8,439 nt of DNA from Candidatus Altimarinota bacterium (GCA_027066255.1 JAMOOA010000136.1:1-8439); one strand, 5' to 3'; counted from the first letter of the stretch, positions 1 through 6,997 are shown. Notes: generated by a model not told the origin, from the letters alone. A program made the numbers and translations.

Positions 1-548
1 GTGAAATCAAGTGATTCTTCTGGGGTGATTTTTTTGTCCCCATTCAGCATGTCCATGAGCTCTTTCAAGTTGCTTACTTTTACAACATCTATTCCTGGGA
101 TAATCGAAGCCTCTAATACATTGTATTCCGGGATAAATATCCTCTTGAATCCTTTTTCCTTTGCTCCGAGTGTTGCTGGGAGTACTCCAGATATCGTTCT
201 CAGTTTTCCATCAAGAGCGAGTTCTCATAGGAAGATACTTTCTTTTACATGTTCATCACTCGCTATGTATCCTTGATTGAGGAGTATTCCAATGGCAATA
301 CCCAAGTCAAAGCTCGGTCCTGATTTTTTGATATTTGCAGGAGCTAAATTAACGGTGATACGTGTGGTGGGGAGTTTCGCTGAGCTCGACTTTAGCGCAC
401 TTCTCAAGCGTTCTTTACTTTCTTGAACTCATTGATCGGGGAGTCCAACGATAGTAAACGCTGGAAGTCCATTGTTGATGTCTACTTCTATATCGATAAT
501 TGTAGAATCTAGACCATTCACCGTAAGGGCATGTACCAAAGAAATCAT
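1..548 (-). CDS. comM: ComM/YifB-family Mg-chelatase-like AAA+ protein, N-terminal part (3' end outside window)
   Basis: 182 codons are visible and the gene runs off the left edge. The protein matches the N-terminal S5-fold/ChlI domain of the YifB/ComM family: a GLPAFTIVGLPD motif near residues 29-39, ITVNLAPANI near residue 65, GPSFDLGIAIGIL, and ELALDGKLR near residue 109. The Walker A and B motifs of the AAA+ domain would lie beyond the window. In Vibrio, ComM is known as a branch-migration helicase used in natural transformation; a similar role here is inference. Codons 40 and 108 are UGA. The second gives FLGELALDG, where Gly is a family constant. The ATG at 548 is chosen because an in-frame UAA lies four codons upstream and translation from it gives the usual family N-terminus. 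No clear Shine-Dalgarno is seen. The start lies only 14 nt after the T-tract of a terminator. Confidence 0.93.
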
Positions 549-562
549 GTTTTTTACACATT

Positions 563-596
563 AAAAAAATACTTCCTAGTAAGACTAAGAAGTATT
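563..596 (-). terminator. Rho-independent terminator below the 159-aa gene
   Basis: In the minus-strand transcript a 13-bp stem (arms 596-584 and 580-568, one G-U pair, 3-nt loop) is followed by an unbroken U run down to 563. The inverted arms begin AATACTTC and end GAAGTATT. It lies 56 nt after the stop of the 653-1132 gene and just before comM, so it should end transcription of the former and may attenuate the latter. On the plus strand the same pairing has a C-A mismatch and is preceded, not followed, by the homopolymer, which supports minus-strand function. Confidence 0.85.
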
Positions 597-652
597 GAGT
601 GAGGAACAAGGGGAAGAAGAAAAAGGGACTATGAATTTAATAGAGAATTAAT

Positions 653-1132
653 TTATACTTTCATATATATACAACTCGTATCATCTTTTACATGAAATCC
701 TTCATCCGTTATAGTGATTAAAGATATAGGTCATATACTCATGAAGTTAGTAGGAGAAGTAGGAAGTTCGAACATCAAAGAAATCTTTTCTTCATCTCAC
801 TTTAAAATAGAATCTTTAAAAGACTGTTTTGCTTGTTCCTTAGTTGCAGGAAGTGAAACATGACTATCGTGAGAACAAATGCCAGTTACTTTATATTCAA
901 ATGTATTCTCTCAAGACTCTCTTGCTATCGTATCTCAAACTGATATTCCCAATCTTTTAAGAAATGGCTCACATATTTGTCTATCTTTTAAAACCCAAAA
1001 TGTTTCTTTAAATCTATTTTCTGCTTCTGATATTTCAGGCTCCTGTAATAGATGGTCAACTCCATCAACAGGAAGGATACTGGGTTTCCCATCTTCATAC
1101 CCATCTGCTCCTTCTTTTACAATGTTTGACAT
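653..1132 (-). CDS. Uncharacterised 159-aa protein, readable only with UGA=Gly
   Basis: I do not recognise this protein. It starts at ATG 1132 (MSNIVKEGADGYEDGKPS) and ends at UAA 653, with UGA at codons 66, 74, 112 and 134. Under the standard code it would be cut to 65 residues. It shows no signal peptide, membrane segment or known motif. The N-terminal half is acidic, there are cysteines at residues 54, 86 and 154, and the middle contains CSHDSHVSLPATKEQ. The 3' half keeps a protein-like composition across all four UGAs (for example MFELPTSPTNF and LITITDEGFHVKDD), which argues for one continuous gene. It sits alone between an ABC-ATPase remnant and comM, with a candidate promoter ending about 26 nt upstream and a strong terminator 56 nt downstream. 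This suggests a single-gene transcript. No Shine-Dalgarno is evident. Function unknown. Confidence 0.7.
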
Positions 1133-1157
1133 AAACTTAAAGTTATTAATAATAACT

Positions 1158-1185
1158 ATGGTAATAATATTTACAGACTTGTCAA
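1158..1185 (-). promoter_or_regulatory. Candidate sigma70-type promoter for the 159-aa gene
   Basis: A perfect -35 hexamer TTGACA (1185-1180) is followed after 16 nt by TACCAT (1163-1158), a 4/6 match to TATAAT. The start codon at 1132 lies 25 nt below the -10, implying a very short leader. It overlaps the tail of the ABC remnant. The -10 is weak and AT-rich DNA gives chance matches, so this is tentative. Confidence 0.35.
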
Positions 1186-1188
1186 TCT

Positions 1189-1474
1189 CTACTCTATAAA
1201 TCCCTCAACTTGAGCAGCTACAAGCTTAGCAAAACTACCCTTCTTATCTACGAGTTCTTTGTAAGTTCCTTGCTCTATAACACGTCGAGCATCAAAGACA
1301 AATATCCTATCAGCTGATAATAGTTGAGAGCCTGTGGGCTATAATAAAGGTAGTTCTTCCTTTCATGAGATCATCAAAAGAAGCTTGGAGGTGTCGTTCT
1401 GTTTCGGCATCGAGTGCTGAGATGGCCTTATCAAGAATAAGTCTATTTAGAAAAAATGAGTACTTCGGAAAAGA
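1189..1474 (-). pseudogene. C-terminal remnant of an ABC-transporter ATPase domain
   Basis: The frame open from 1474 reads [18 protein letters not shown] (starting near 1441) and then [10 protein letters not shown] (to about 1322). This is the Walker B/D-loop and the H-loop of an exporter-type (MsbA-like) ABC ATPase. The frame then breaks near 1321. Resuming at 1320 in another frame it reads [18 protein letters not shown], then KGSFAKLVAAQVEG, and stops at UAG 1189, which is the expected family C-terminus. Comparison with the expected protein implies a net loss of 2 nt (or gain of 1). Nothing upstream of Walker B is recognisable: no Walker A, signature motif or membrane domain. The catalytic Glu after Walker B is Lys, and the usual DEATSALD is DKAISALD. 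It begins within about 10 nt of the secY stop. It is therefore a dead fragment, not an ATPase. Confidence 0.85.
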
Positions 1475-1481
1475 CTATGAT

Positions 1482-2750
1482 TTATTTATATTTACTATAA
1501 TCAAACATCTTCATTTCTGAATCAACTTTTCTGATGATATCGAGAATAACTGATACAATAATGATAAGTCCCGCTCCTGAGATGATAAAGTCTACACTTT
1601 GACCAAGAAGTTTTCCCATAATGTATGGAAGGACAGCTATGAAAGCGAGAAATGATCCTCCATAGAGATTTAAGTGGTTTGAAACTTTTTGTAGGTATGC
1701 TGCTGTATCTGCTCCCGGTCTGATTCCTGGTATATATCCTCCTCTTTTTTGGATATTTTCAGCAACTTCTTCTGTTTTAAAGGTAATTGATACATAGAAG
1801 AAAGCAAAAGCCATTACAAGTGCAAAGTATACAATGATAAAGACCCATGATGGATTTTGTATGCTAAAGTATGTAAGAAGTGTCTCTCCTACCTTTGAAG
1901 CCCTCTCTCCTGTTGAGTTTGAGAGAATTTGCCCAATGATCGCTGGAAATGTTACGATTGATACAGAGAAGATAATAGGTATCATCCCTGCTTGGTTAAT
2001 CTTAATTGGAAAGTATGATTTTTCTTCACGTCCTGTTCTTGTATAGATAATCGGAATTCTTCTGTTTCCTTCTGTAAACTTGATAATCACATAGATGATA
2101 ACCAGGGTTGCTATAATCAGCGCTATAAAGAGTGGGTATGCTCCGTTATTTATATGCTGCATAATAACGTTTGGTACTGCTGCAAGAACTCCAGCCATGA
2201 TGATAATAGAAATACCATTGCTGATACCAGATTCTGTCATCACTTCTCCTAACCACATCAAGAACATTGTTCCTGCTGTTGCTATAAGCATAGCCATAAG
2301 AACCGTTGGTATGTCTGTAACATTGAGAATTGGGGCTGAAGCCAATGAATTCAAAAGGATAATCATTCCATAACTTTGTACAAATGCAATAGGAAGTGTG
2401 AGCCATCTTGTGATTTTTGTAATCTTCTTTTGCCCTTGTTCTCCTTCTTTTTGCATATCCCCAATCTTTGGAACAATAACTCCAAGAAGTTGGATGATAA
2501 TCACAGCATTGATATATGGAGAGAGCCCCATAAGGATAATGGAGAAATTTTCTAGTCCTCATCCCATAAGTGCACTAAAAAATGCAAGCCCCTTTTGTCC
2601 TTCAATAATAGCAGAAAGTCCATCAGTATTTACTCCTGGAATAGGTATAACTGAAAGAAACTTGTATACTAAAACAAGGAGAAGAGTTGCAATAATTTTC
2701 TTTCTCAAGTCTTTTATGGTCAATACTGTTTTTATGTAGTCGAGTATCAT
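1482..2750 (-). CDS. secY: Preprotein translocase subunit SecY
   Basis: This is the 422-residue core channel of the Sec translocon in the cytoplasmic membrane, close to the usual bacterial length of about 430. The order of conserved segments is complete: the first membrane segment and IPIPGVN plug region (about residues 20-42), GLENFSIILMGLSPYI followed by IIIQLLG (about 65-90), KEGEQGQKK (about 101), the cytosolic loop EGNRRIPIIYTRTGRE (about 227-242), the C4 loop ending in RGGYIPGIRPG (about 336-346), and the membrane-proximal tail ending DYSKYK. Codon 64 is UGA, within Gly-UGA-Gly before LENFSI, where the family has a Gly-rich FSGG. Read as a stop it would split the gene. The start ATG (MILDYIKTV) lies 181 nt below rplO, past a hairpin terminator, and no Shine-Dalgarno is seen. 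No adk, map or infA follows. Confidence 0.97.
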
Positions 2751-2931
2751 GTGTCTGTTTTTTAAAAATTTTTCAAAGTACGTATGTTCTCAATAGGAAG
2801 TAACAATGTATCTAGAGGATATGGGTTTTTATAAAAAATAAAAGTACAAAATCCTATAACGTTGTATTTTACTGTTAATTCTTAGCTGAAATTTTTGTTT
2901 TGAGTTTTTGTCTTATAGCCAAAAATAACCC
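2751..2931 (-). other. AT-rich secY leader / intergenic region
   Basis: This 181-nt gap is the only long space in the cluster. It starts inside a terminator hairpin and ends at the secY ATG. It holds several -10-like hexamers (TATAAG near 2916, TATAAA near 2832) but none with a convincing -35 at 16-18 nt. It also has runs such as AAAAATTTTT just before secY and the palindrome TACGTA. I see no gene, RNA family or Shine-Dalgarno in it. A promoter for secY is expected here but cannot be placed. Confidence 0.5.
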
Positions 2932-2948
2932 TTAGCTTGGGTTATTTT
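2921..2948 (-). terminator. Hairpin terminator/attenuator at the end of rplO
   Basis: The minus-strand transcript forms a 10-bp stem, AAAATAACCC (2948-2939) with GGGTTATTTT (2931-2922), around a 7-nt loop that contains the rplO stop codon. The U run (UUUUU at 2925-2921) is mostly inside the descending arm. The plus strand would have a longer T-rich tail, but no plus-strand gene is seen. It probably reduces or ends transcription between the ribosomal genes and secY. Confidence 0.65.
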
Positions 2949-3423
2949 CTTTTTTTTCTTCCTTTTGCGCTACTAGTTCTATTTTTCCTCCTGCTTTCTC
3001 TACAAGTGCTACAGCTGATTTAGATGCTGCATCTACTTTTATAGAAATCTTTGTTTTTAGCTCTCCATGTCCAAGAAGTTTTATTCAAAGACTTTTACTT
3101 CTGATAATCCTTTTTTCTAAAAGTGTCTCTTTTGTAATATCTGTTATTTTCATATCAGCCATTCTTTGAAGGTCAGAAACGTTGATGATATTATAATGAA
3201 CCTTAAATTTTGCATTTGAGAATCCTTTAAGTTTTGGCATCCTTCTAAAGAGAGGAGTTTGTCCTCCTTCAAACCAATCTGGAACTCATCCTCCTGATCT
3301 ACAGTTTTGTCCATTCATCCCTCTTCCTGAAAATGTTCCTTTTCCAGAACCGTTTCCTCTTCCGAGCCTTTTGAATGTTTTTCTTGAACCAGTATTTGGT
3401 TTTATTGTATTTGTAGAAAGCAT
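2932..3423 (-). CDS. rplO: 50S ribosomal protein L15 (uL15)
   Basis: 163 residues, against about 145 in most bacteria. It has the typical N-terminus: a basic segment RKTFKRLGRGNGSGKGTFSGRGMNGQ rich in Arg and Gly (about residues 13-38), then VPDWFEGGQTPLFRRMPKLKGF (about 47-68). The C-terminal domain includes VKVLG-type LLGHGELK and ends with VEKAGGKIEL. Beyond it is a short charged tail of Lys and Glu residues that accounts for the extra length. UGA occurs at codon 46 (RSGG-UGA-VPDWFEGGQ; Gly-rich in the family) and codon 113 (KSL-UGA-IKLLG). Both are within strongly homologous sequence, so the gene is intact under code 25. ATG 3423 lies 32 nt after rpsE, with no rpmD between. The stop codon is inside the loop of a terminator hairpin. 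Confidence 0.96.
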
Positions 3424-3455
3424 AGCTTCGTCTTTATATAATTAAATTTCTTGTT

Positions 3456-3935
3456 TTATTTGAATGATGTGAGTGCTTTGATAGCAGCTTTTGCATTATT
3501 AATAAGATTGTTTGAACCATATCTCTTTGCAAGTATGTCCTTGTACCCTGCAACAGCGAGAACTTTTCTCGCTGATCCACCAGCGATAATACCAGTACCT
3601 TTAGAAGCAGGATGTATCATAAGCTTTGCTGCTTTATACTTTACTGTAATATCGTATGGTATTGTTCCATCTTCTATTTTTACTTCTGTGAGGTTTTTCT
3701 TAGCGTTTGAGATAGCTTTTGCAATAGCATCAACTACTTCCCAGCTTTTCCCTGTTCCAAGACCTACTCTTCCTTTCCCATCACCTATAACCATAACAGC
3801 TCTAAATCTGAGTTGTCTTCAACCAGCTGTAACTCTTGTTACCCTGTCTATAGCGAGAAGTTCTTCCTTGAATTCCTTTCTTGGTTTTCCACCTCTTCCA
3901 CCACGTGAATCTTTTCTACTTTTATCAAAAGCCAT
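3456..3935 (-). CDS. rpsE: 30S ribosomal protein S5 (uS5)
   Basis: 159 residues, near the usual 160-166. A basic Gly/Arg N-terminal segment leads into EFKEELLAIDRVTRVTAG, then UGA at codon 39, then RQLRFRAVMVIGDGKGRVGLG. The family has an invariant GG at this point, so codon 39 is a clear Gly. The remaining segments match the family: GTGKSWEVVDAIAKAISNAKK and, in the C-terminal domain, PASKGTGIIAGGSARKVLAVAGYKDILAKRYGSNN. An in-frame ATG after the UGA gives only a 112-residue stub that lacks the N-terminal domain, so ATG 3935 is preferred. It is preceded by an A-rich AATAAAGAAC element six or seven nt away. S5 contributes to decoding accuracy at the mRNA entry side of the 30S subunit. The gaps are 23 nt to rplR and 32 nt to rplO. 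Confidence 0.97.
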
Positions 3936-3958
3936 AATAGTTCTTTATTTATAAATAA

Positions 3959-4303
3959 TTAAAAGTTCAATCCTGCTTTCCTCGCTGCTTCTGCAAGAGC
4001 TTTTACTCTTCCTTGGTACGGAAATCCTCCTCTATCGAAAACAATTTCTTTTATTTTTAGTGCTTTTGCTTTTTTTCCTACTTCTTCTCCTACTTTTGAA
4101 GCAGAATCAAGTCTCTTTATTTTACTTGTTCCTTTCAAATCAGAGCATGCAGCAAGAGTTTTCCCTGTTTCATCATCTATGATTTGAGCATAGATATTTG
4201 TATTACTTCTAAATATCGAAAGACGAGGTCTTTTTGCTGTTCCAGATATCTTTGATCTGACTCTTGCTTTTCTTCTTAGTCTATTTTCTTGTTTTTTAAG
4301 CAT
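3959..4303 (-). CDS. rplR: 50S ribosomal protein L18 (uL18)
   Basis: 114 residues, of ordinary length for L18, a 5S rRNA-binding protein of the central protuberance. The basic N-terminus ([19 protein letters not shown]) is followed by [24 protein letters not shown] (about residues 21-44), then a segment rich in Lys and Ser, and the diagnostic C-terminal [25 protein letters not shown]. There is no in-frame UGA; every Gly is GGN. It lies between rplF (32 nt) and rpsE (23 nt), as in the standard spc operon. The start is fixed by family alignment, and an A-rich AATAAAGAAT element lies further upstream than in rpsE. Confidence 0.97.
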   Translation of the reverse strand: MLKKQENRLRRKARVRSKISGTAKRPRLSIFRSNTNIYAQIIDDETGKTLAACSDLKGTSKIKRLDSASKVGEEVGKKAKALKIKEIVFDRGGFPYQGRVKALAEAARKAGLNF

Positions 4304-4335
4304 AATTTTAAATTATTCTTTATTAATTATTTTTA

Positions 4336-4875
4336 TTATTTTGCACCTGATTTACCAGCCTTTCTTCTAATATGTTCTCCAACATATTTGATACCTTTTC
4401 CTTTATATGGTTCTGGTTTCTTTTTAGCTTTTATCTTTGATGCAAATTGTCCTACTCTTTGTTTATCTATACCTGAAATATGTATGATATTCTTTGCTTT
4501 TTCATCCATTTCTACTTTAATTCCTTCTGGTACTTCTACATCTACTTTATGTGAGAAACCAATAGAAAGAATAAGCTTCTTTCCTTGAACTTCAAATTTG
4601 TACCCTACTCCATTTATTTCAAGACTTTTTTTAAAACCTGTAGAAACTCCTTCTATCATGTTAGCAATAACCGATCTCGTTGTTCCCCACATAGCACTAG
4701 CGTCTTCTCCTACTGGAGCAACAACTATGTTTCCTTCTTCTTGAGTTACTTTGACTTGAGAACAAAGTCCGAAAGAGAGTTCTCCAAGAGGACCTTTTAT
4801 TGTGATATTATCTGCGTCTATTCTTGCTTCTACTTTATCAGTAAGAGCAATAGGCATTTTTCCAATTCTTGACAT
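4336..4875 (-). CDS. rplF: 50S ribosomal protein L6 (uL6)
   Basis: 179 residues, the usual length of 175-180. It has the N-terminal MSRIGKMPIAL and KGPLGELSF (residues 27-35), MWGTTRSVIANMIEGVSTGFKKSLEINGVGYK in the middle, which links the two related domains, and the family signature PEPYKGKGIKY (about 154-164) that contacts 23S rRNA near the sarcin-ricin region, followed by a Lys/Arg-rich tail. There are no UGA codons. It follows rpsH after 75 nt, the second largest gap in the ribosomal cluster, and precedes rplR by 32 nt. ATG 4875 is the only start giving the conserved MSRIGK N-terminus. No strong Shine-Dalgarno is seen in the upstream A/T run. Confidence 0.98.
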   Translation of the reverse strand: MSRIGKMPIALTDKVEARIDADNITIKGPLGELSFGLCSQVKVTQEEGNIVVAPVGEDASAMWGTTRSVIANMIEGVSTGFKKSLEINGVGYKFEVQGKKLILSIGFSHKVDVEVPEGIKVEMDEKAKNIIHISGIDKQRVGQFASKIKAKKKPEPYKGKGIKYVGEHIRRKAGKSGAK

Positions 4876-4950
4876 AATTTTTTATAAATAATAGTAGTAA
4901 ATTACGATAACTTTCTTTCTCTCAATAGTCATCTGCATTTTTCTGTCTTA

Positions 4951-5343
4951 CTAGAATACTTCACAAAGAAGTTCTCCTCCAACATTGAGGCTTCTTGCCT
5001 CATAACCCGTTACTACTCCTTTAGGAGTAGAGACTATATATATCCCTTTCCCATTTTTAGATTTTTTGATATCACCTGATCCGAGATAGATTCTTTGACC
5101 TGGTTTACTAATTCTGTTAAATGTAGGAACATACTTTGTTACTTTTACACTGTTGAGTGTTGTTTGTATGGTCTTTTTATTATTATCCTCTACCACTTCA
5201 AAGTCGATGACATACTTATTTTTCTTTAAAATCTTGAGTATATCTGTTTTGAGTCTAGAATATGGAACTTCCACAGTCTCGATTCTTGCCATGTATGCAT
5301 TCCTGAGTCTTGTGAGTAAGTCTCCTATAGGATCCATTATCAT
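4951..5343 (-). CDS. rpsH: 30S ribosomal protein S8 (uS8)
   Basis: 130 residues, the standard length. The N-terminus DPIGDLLTRLRNAYMARIETVEVPYSRLK matches the 16S rRNA helix-binding domain. The C-terminus STPKGVVTGYEARSLNVGGELLCEVF (residues 105-130) matches the family STSKG...VGGE block. S8 is an early binder of the central domain of 16S rRNA and the classical translational repressor of the spc operon in E. coli. No equivalent repressor site could be recognised here by eye. Two ATGs, 5343 and 5337, are possible: the first gives MIMDPIGDLL, and the second removes two residues. I chose 5343 by comparison with other S8 N-termini. The stop is UAG. The gap after rpsN is 68 nt. Confidence 0.97.
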   Translation of the reverse strand: MIMDPIGDLLTRLRNAYMARIETVEVPYSRLKTDILKILKKNKYVIDFEVVEDNNKKTIQTTLNSVKVTKYVPTFNRISKPGQRIYLGSGDIKKSKNGKGIYIVSTPKGVVTGYEARSLNVGGELLCEVF

Positions 5344-5411
5344 AATCTGTTACATTAAAAAACTAAAACGTTGTTTGTATTTTCTTTAAAAAACAATGCA
5401 CTTCTTTCTTT

Positions 5412-5636
5412 CTACCAGCTCGATTTTCTTACTCCTGGAAGTTCTCCTAGATTTGCCTTCTCTCTAAAACAAATTCTACAAATATCAAACTTTCCGAGAT
5501 ATCCTCTTGTTCTTCCACATTCACTACATATGTTGTATACTTTTGTAGCTTCCTTTGGTTTTCTTCCATCAGAAATTGCTTGGAGAAACTTCTTCTTGAG
5601 TTGATTCGCTTTTGCTATTTTTGCTTTTCTAGACAC
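5412..5636 (-). CDS. rpsN: 30S ribosomal protein S14, zinc-binding, 74-aa form (uS14)
   Basis: The protein has the zinc-ribbon motif C37-x2-C40-x12-C53-x2-C56 and the invariant end [21 protein letters not shown], so it is a C+ type S14 of the 30S head. It is 74 residues, while the common zinc form has 61 and the zinc-free form about 89-101. The extra residues lie between the N-terminal basic helix ([16 protein letters not shown]) and the first cysteine, in a segment reading [19 protein letters not shown]. The start is GTG at 5636: no ATG lies in frame upstream, and translation from GTG gives the conserved SRKAKIAKA. An AAGGA Shine-Dalgarno lies only 2 nt away, closer than ideal. The stop is UAG. 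It sits between rplE (23 nt) and rpsH (68 nt), as expected. Confidence 0.95.
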   Translation of the reverse strand: MSRKAKIAKANQLKKKFLQAISDGRKPKEATKVYNICSECGRTRGYLGKFDICRICFREKANLGELPGVRKSSW

Positions 5637-5659
5637 GGTCCTTGGTATTAAAAAATATA

Positions 5660-6199
5660 TTACTTTGCGAATGGGAATCCCATAAGCGTCAAGAGCTCTT
5701 TCCCTTGGTTCTTATCTTTTGCTGTTGTTTTTACTGTAATTTGCATTCCGTGGTTTTTCACAACATCATCTTGTGGTATTTCTGGGAAGATAGTATGTTC
5801 TTTTATCCCAAAGTTATAATTTCCATCTTTATCAAATCCTCTCTTGTTTATTCCTCTAAAATCTCTTACTCTTGGAAGTACTATGTTTACAAGCTTGTCG
5901 AGAAAGTTATACATGTTATCTCCTCTTAGAGTCACCGTCAAACCTACTGGCATACCCTCTCTCAGTTTGAAGTTAGAAATGGCTTTCTTTGCAAACTTTA
6001 CAACAGGAGCTTGTCCTGATATAAGAGCAAGATGCTGCTGAAGGGTTGAATAGTCTTTGTTTCCAGAACGAATATATGTTCCTATCCCCATATTAAGAAC
6101 TACTTTCTCAACTTTTGGAATCTCCATAGAGTTTTCTATTTTAAGATTCTTTTTAAGTTCTGGAGCTATTTTTTTTATGTACGTATCTTTGAGAGACAT
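5660..6199 (-). CDS. rplE: 50S ribosomal protein L5 (uL5)
   Basis: 179 residues, exactly the normal length. L5 binds 5S rRNA in the central protuberance and touches P-site tRNA. Visible blocks are [17 protein letters not shown] (about residues 27-43), [35 protein letters not shown] (about 59-93), [32 protein letters not shown] (about 110-141), and the terminal [14 protein letters not shown]. There are no UGA codons. ATG 6199 yields [15 protein letters not shown], a typical start. It lies 30 nt after rplX and 23 nt before rpsN. No frameshift or missing block is seen. Confidence 0.98.
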   Translation of the reverse strand: MSLKDTYIKKIAPELKKNLKIENSMEIPKVEKVVLNMGIGTYIRSGNKDYSTLQQHLALISGQAPVVKFAKKAISNFKLREGMPVGLTVTLRGDNMYNFLDKLVNIVLPRVRDFRGINKRGFDKDGNYNFGIKEHTIFPEIPQDDVVKNHGMQITVKTTAKDKNQGKELLTLMGFPFAK

Positions 6200-6229
6200 G
6201 TGTTCTATTTTTTTAGTGAACTAAATACT

Positions 6230-6574
6230 TTATTTTATAATACAATCTTTTGGTTGTTTCTTTTCTGCTTTTACTGCTTGTTTCGAATATCTGAATTTCT
6301 TTGTTTTTCCTTTTTCTTCTATCGTCACAAAACCTATTCTTGTTGGTTTTTTTGTTGTTGGACATTCAAGAGCCACGTTTGAAGAATCCACTGGTTTTTC
6401 TATCTTTACAATTTGCCCAGGAGTTGTTCCTTGTTTCTTCATATGTCTTGTTACGACATTTATACCTTCTACAAGAACTTTGTTAGTATCATTCAGGACT
6501 TTTAAGACCTTTCCTGATTTACCTTTGTATTTTCCTGAGAGAACGATAACTGTATCTCCTGATCTTATTTTCAT
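6230..6574 (-). CDS. rplX: 50S ribosomal protein L24 (uL24)
   Basis: 114 residues from ATG 6574. The KOW motif is at the N-terminus (KIRSGDTVIVLSGKYKGKSGKVLKV, residues 2-26), followed by KVLVEGINVVTRHMKK and the family segment IVKIEKPVDSSNVALECPTTKKPTRIGF. L24 is an assembly initiator that binds the 5' region of 23S rRNA. The frame is open for 18 further codons upstream, but that extension ([13 protein letters not shown]...) overlaps the end of rplN, is unlike any L24, and would skip the AAGAAGG element just before 6574. The C-terminal tail is Lys-rich. The gaps are 25 nt after rplN and 30 nt before rplE. Confidence 0.96.
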   Translation of the reverse strand: MKIRSGDTVIVLSGKYKGKSGKVLKVLNDTNKVLVEGINVVTRHMKKQGTTPGQIVKIEKPVDSSNVALECPTTKKPTRIGFVTIEEKGKTKKFRYSKQAVKAEKKQPKDCIIK

Positions 6575-6599
6575 AACCTTCTTTATATTAAAATATTTT

Positions 6600-6968
6600 T
6601 TATAACACTTCTGGAGCAAGAGAAACAATCTTGTTGAATCCTTTTGCTTTTAGCTCTCTTGCTACTGGTCCAAATATACGAGTCCCCTTTGGTTGACCTG
6701 CATCATCGATAATCACACATGCGTTATCGTCAAATCTCAAGTAACTTCCATCTGGTCTTCTTACTTCTTTTGTAGTTCTCACTACTACAGCTTTTACTAC
6801 TTTTTTCTTTTTTATAGCTCCATCTGGACTTGCTTTCTTCACACTACATACGATAACATCTCCTATAGAAGCATATCTTCTATGAGAACCTCCAAGTACT
6901 TTTATACAAAGAACTTCCTTGGCTCCAGAGTTGTCGGTTACAGCGAGTCTTGATTCTGTTTGTATCAT
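6600..6968 (-). CDS. rplN: 50S ribosomal protein L14 (uL14)
   Basis: 122 residues, the invariant family length. Motifs: [27 protein letters not shown] (residues 1-27), [33 protein letters not shown] in the middle of the beta barrel, [37 protein letters not shown], and the end [10 protein letters not shown]14 lies at the subunit interface and takes part in bridges to the 30S. All glycines use GGN; no UGA is present. The gene follows rpsQ after 29 nt and precedes rplX by 25 nt, in canonical order. Confidence 0.98.
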   Translation of the reverse strand: MIQTESRLAVTDNSGAKEVLCIKVLGGSHRRYASIGDVIVCSVKKASPDGAIKKKKVVKAVVVRTTKEVRRPDGSYLRFDDNACVIIDDAGQPKGTRIFGPVARELKAKGFNKIVSLAPEVL

Positions 6969-6997
6969 AATTCTCTAATTATTAGTTTGTGTAAATA

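Noticed and set aside
415..609. Longer or alternative N-terminus for comM from a start at 609
   Set aside because: That frame differs from the comM frame, runs through the terminator hairpin and has no similarity to the family. The comM frame has its own UAA just upstream of ATG 548.
879..1199. Plus-strand 106-codon frame
   Set aside because: It is antisense to the 653-1132 gene and the ABC remnant, has no recognisable product, and no other plus-strand gene exists. Similar plus-strand frames elsewhere are shadows of AT-rich ribosomal genes.
2146..2562. Minus-strand 138-codon frame inside secY
   Set aside because: It is an out-of-frame shadow of secY. The SecY frame carries the conserved family motifs throughout once the UGA is read as Gly.
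4876..4950. Mini-ORF of about 18 codons in the rpsH-rplF gap
   Set aside because: It ends in a run of Tyr codons in AT-rich DNA, with no Shine-Dalgarno and no known counterpart at this position.
6200..6229. Small inverted repeat TTTAG-N4-CTAAA in the rplX-rplE gap as a terminator
   Set aside because: The stem is only 5 AT-rich bp, too weak to terminate, and lies between two genes that should be co-transcribed.
6575..6628. 18-codon N-terminal extension of rplX
   Set aside because: It overlaps rplN, is unlike L24, and the internal ATG at 6574 has a purine-rich binding site and gives the normal N-terminus.
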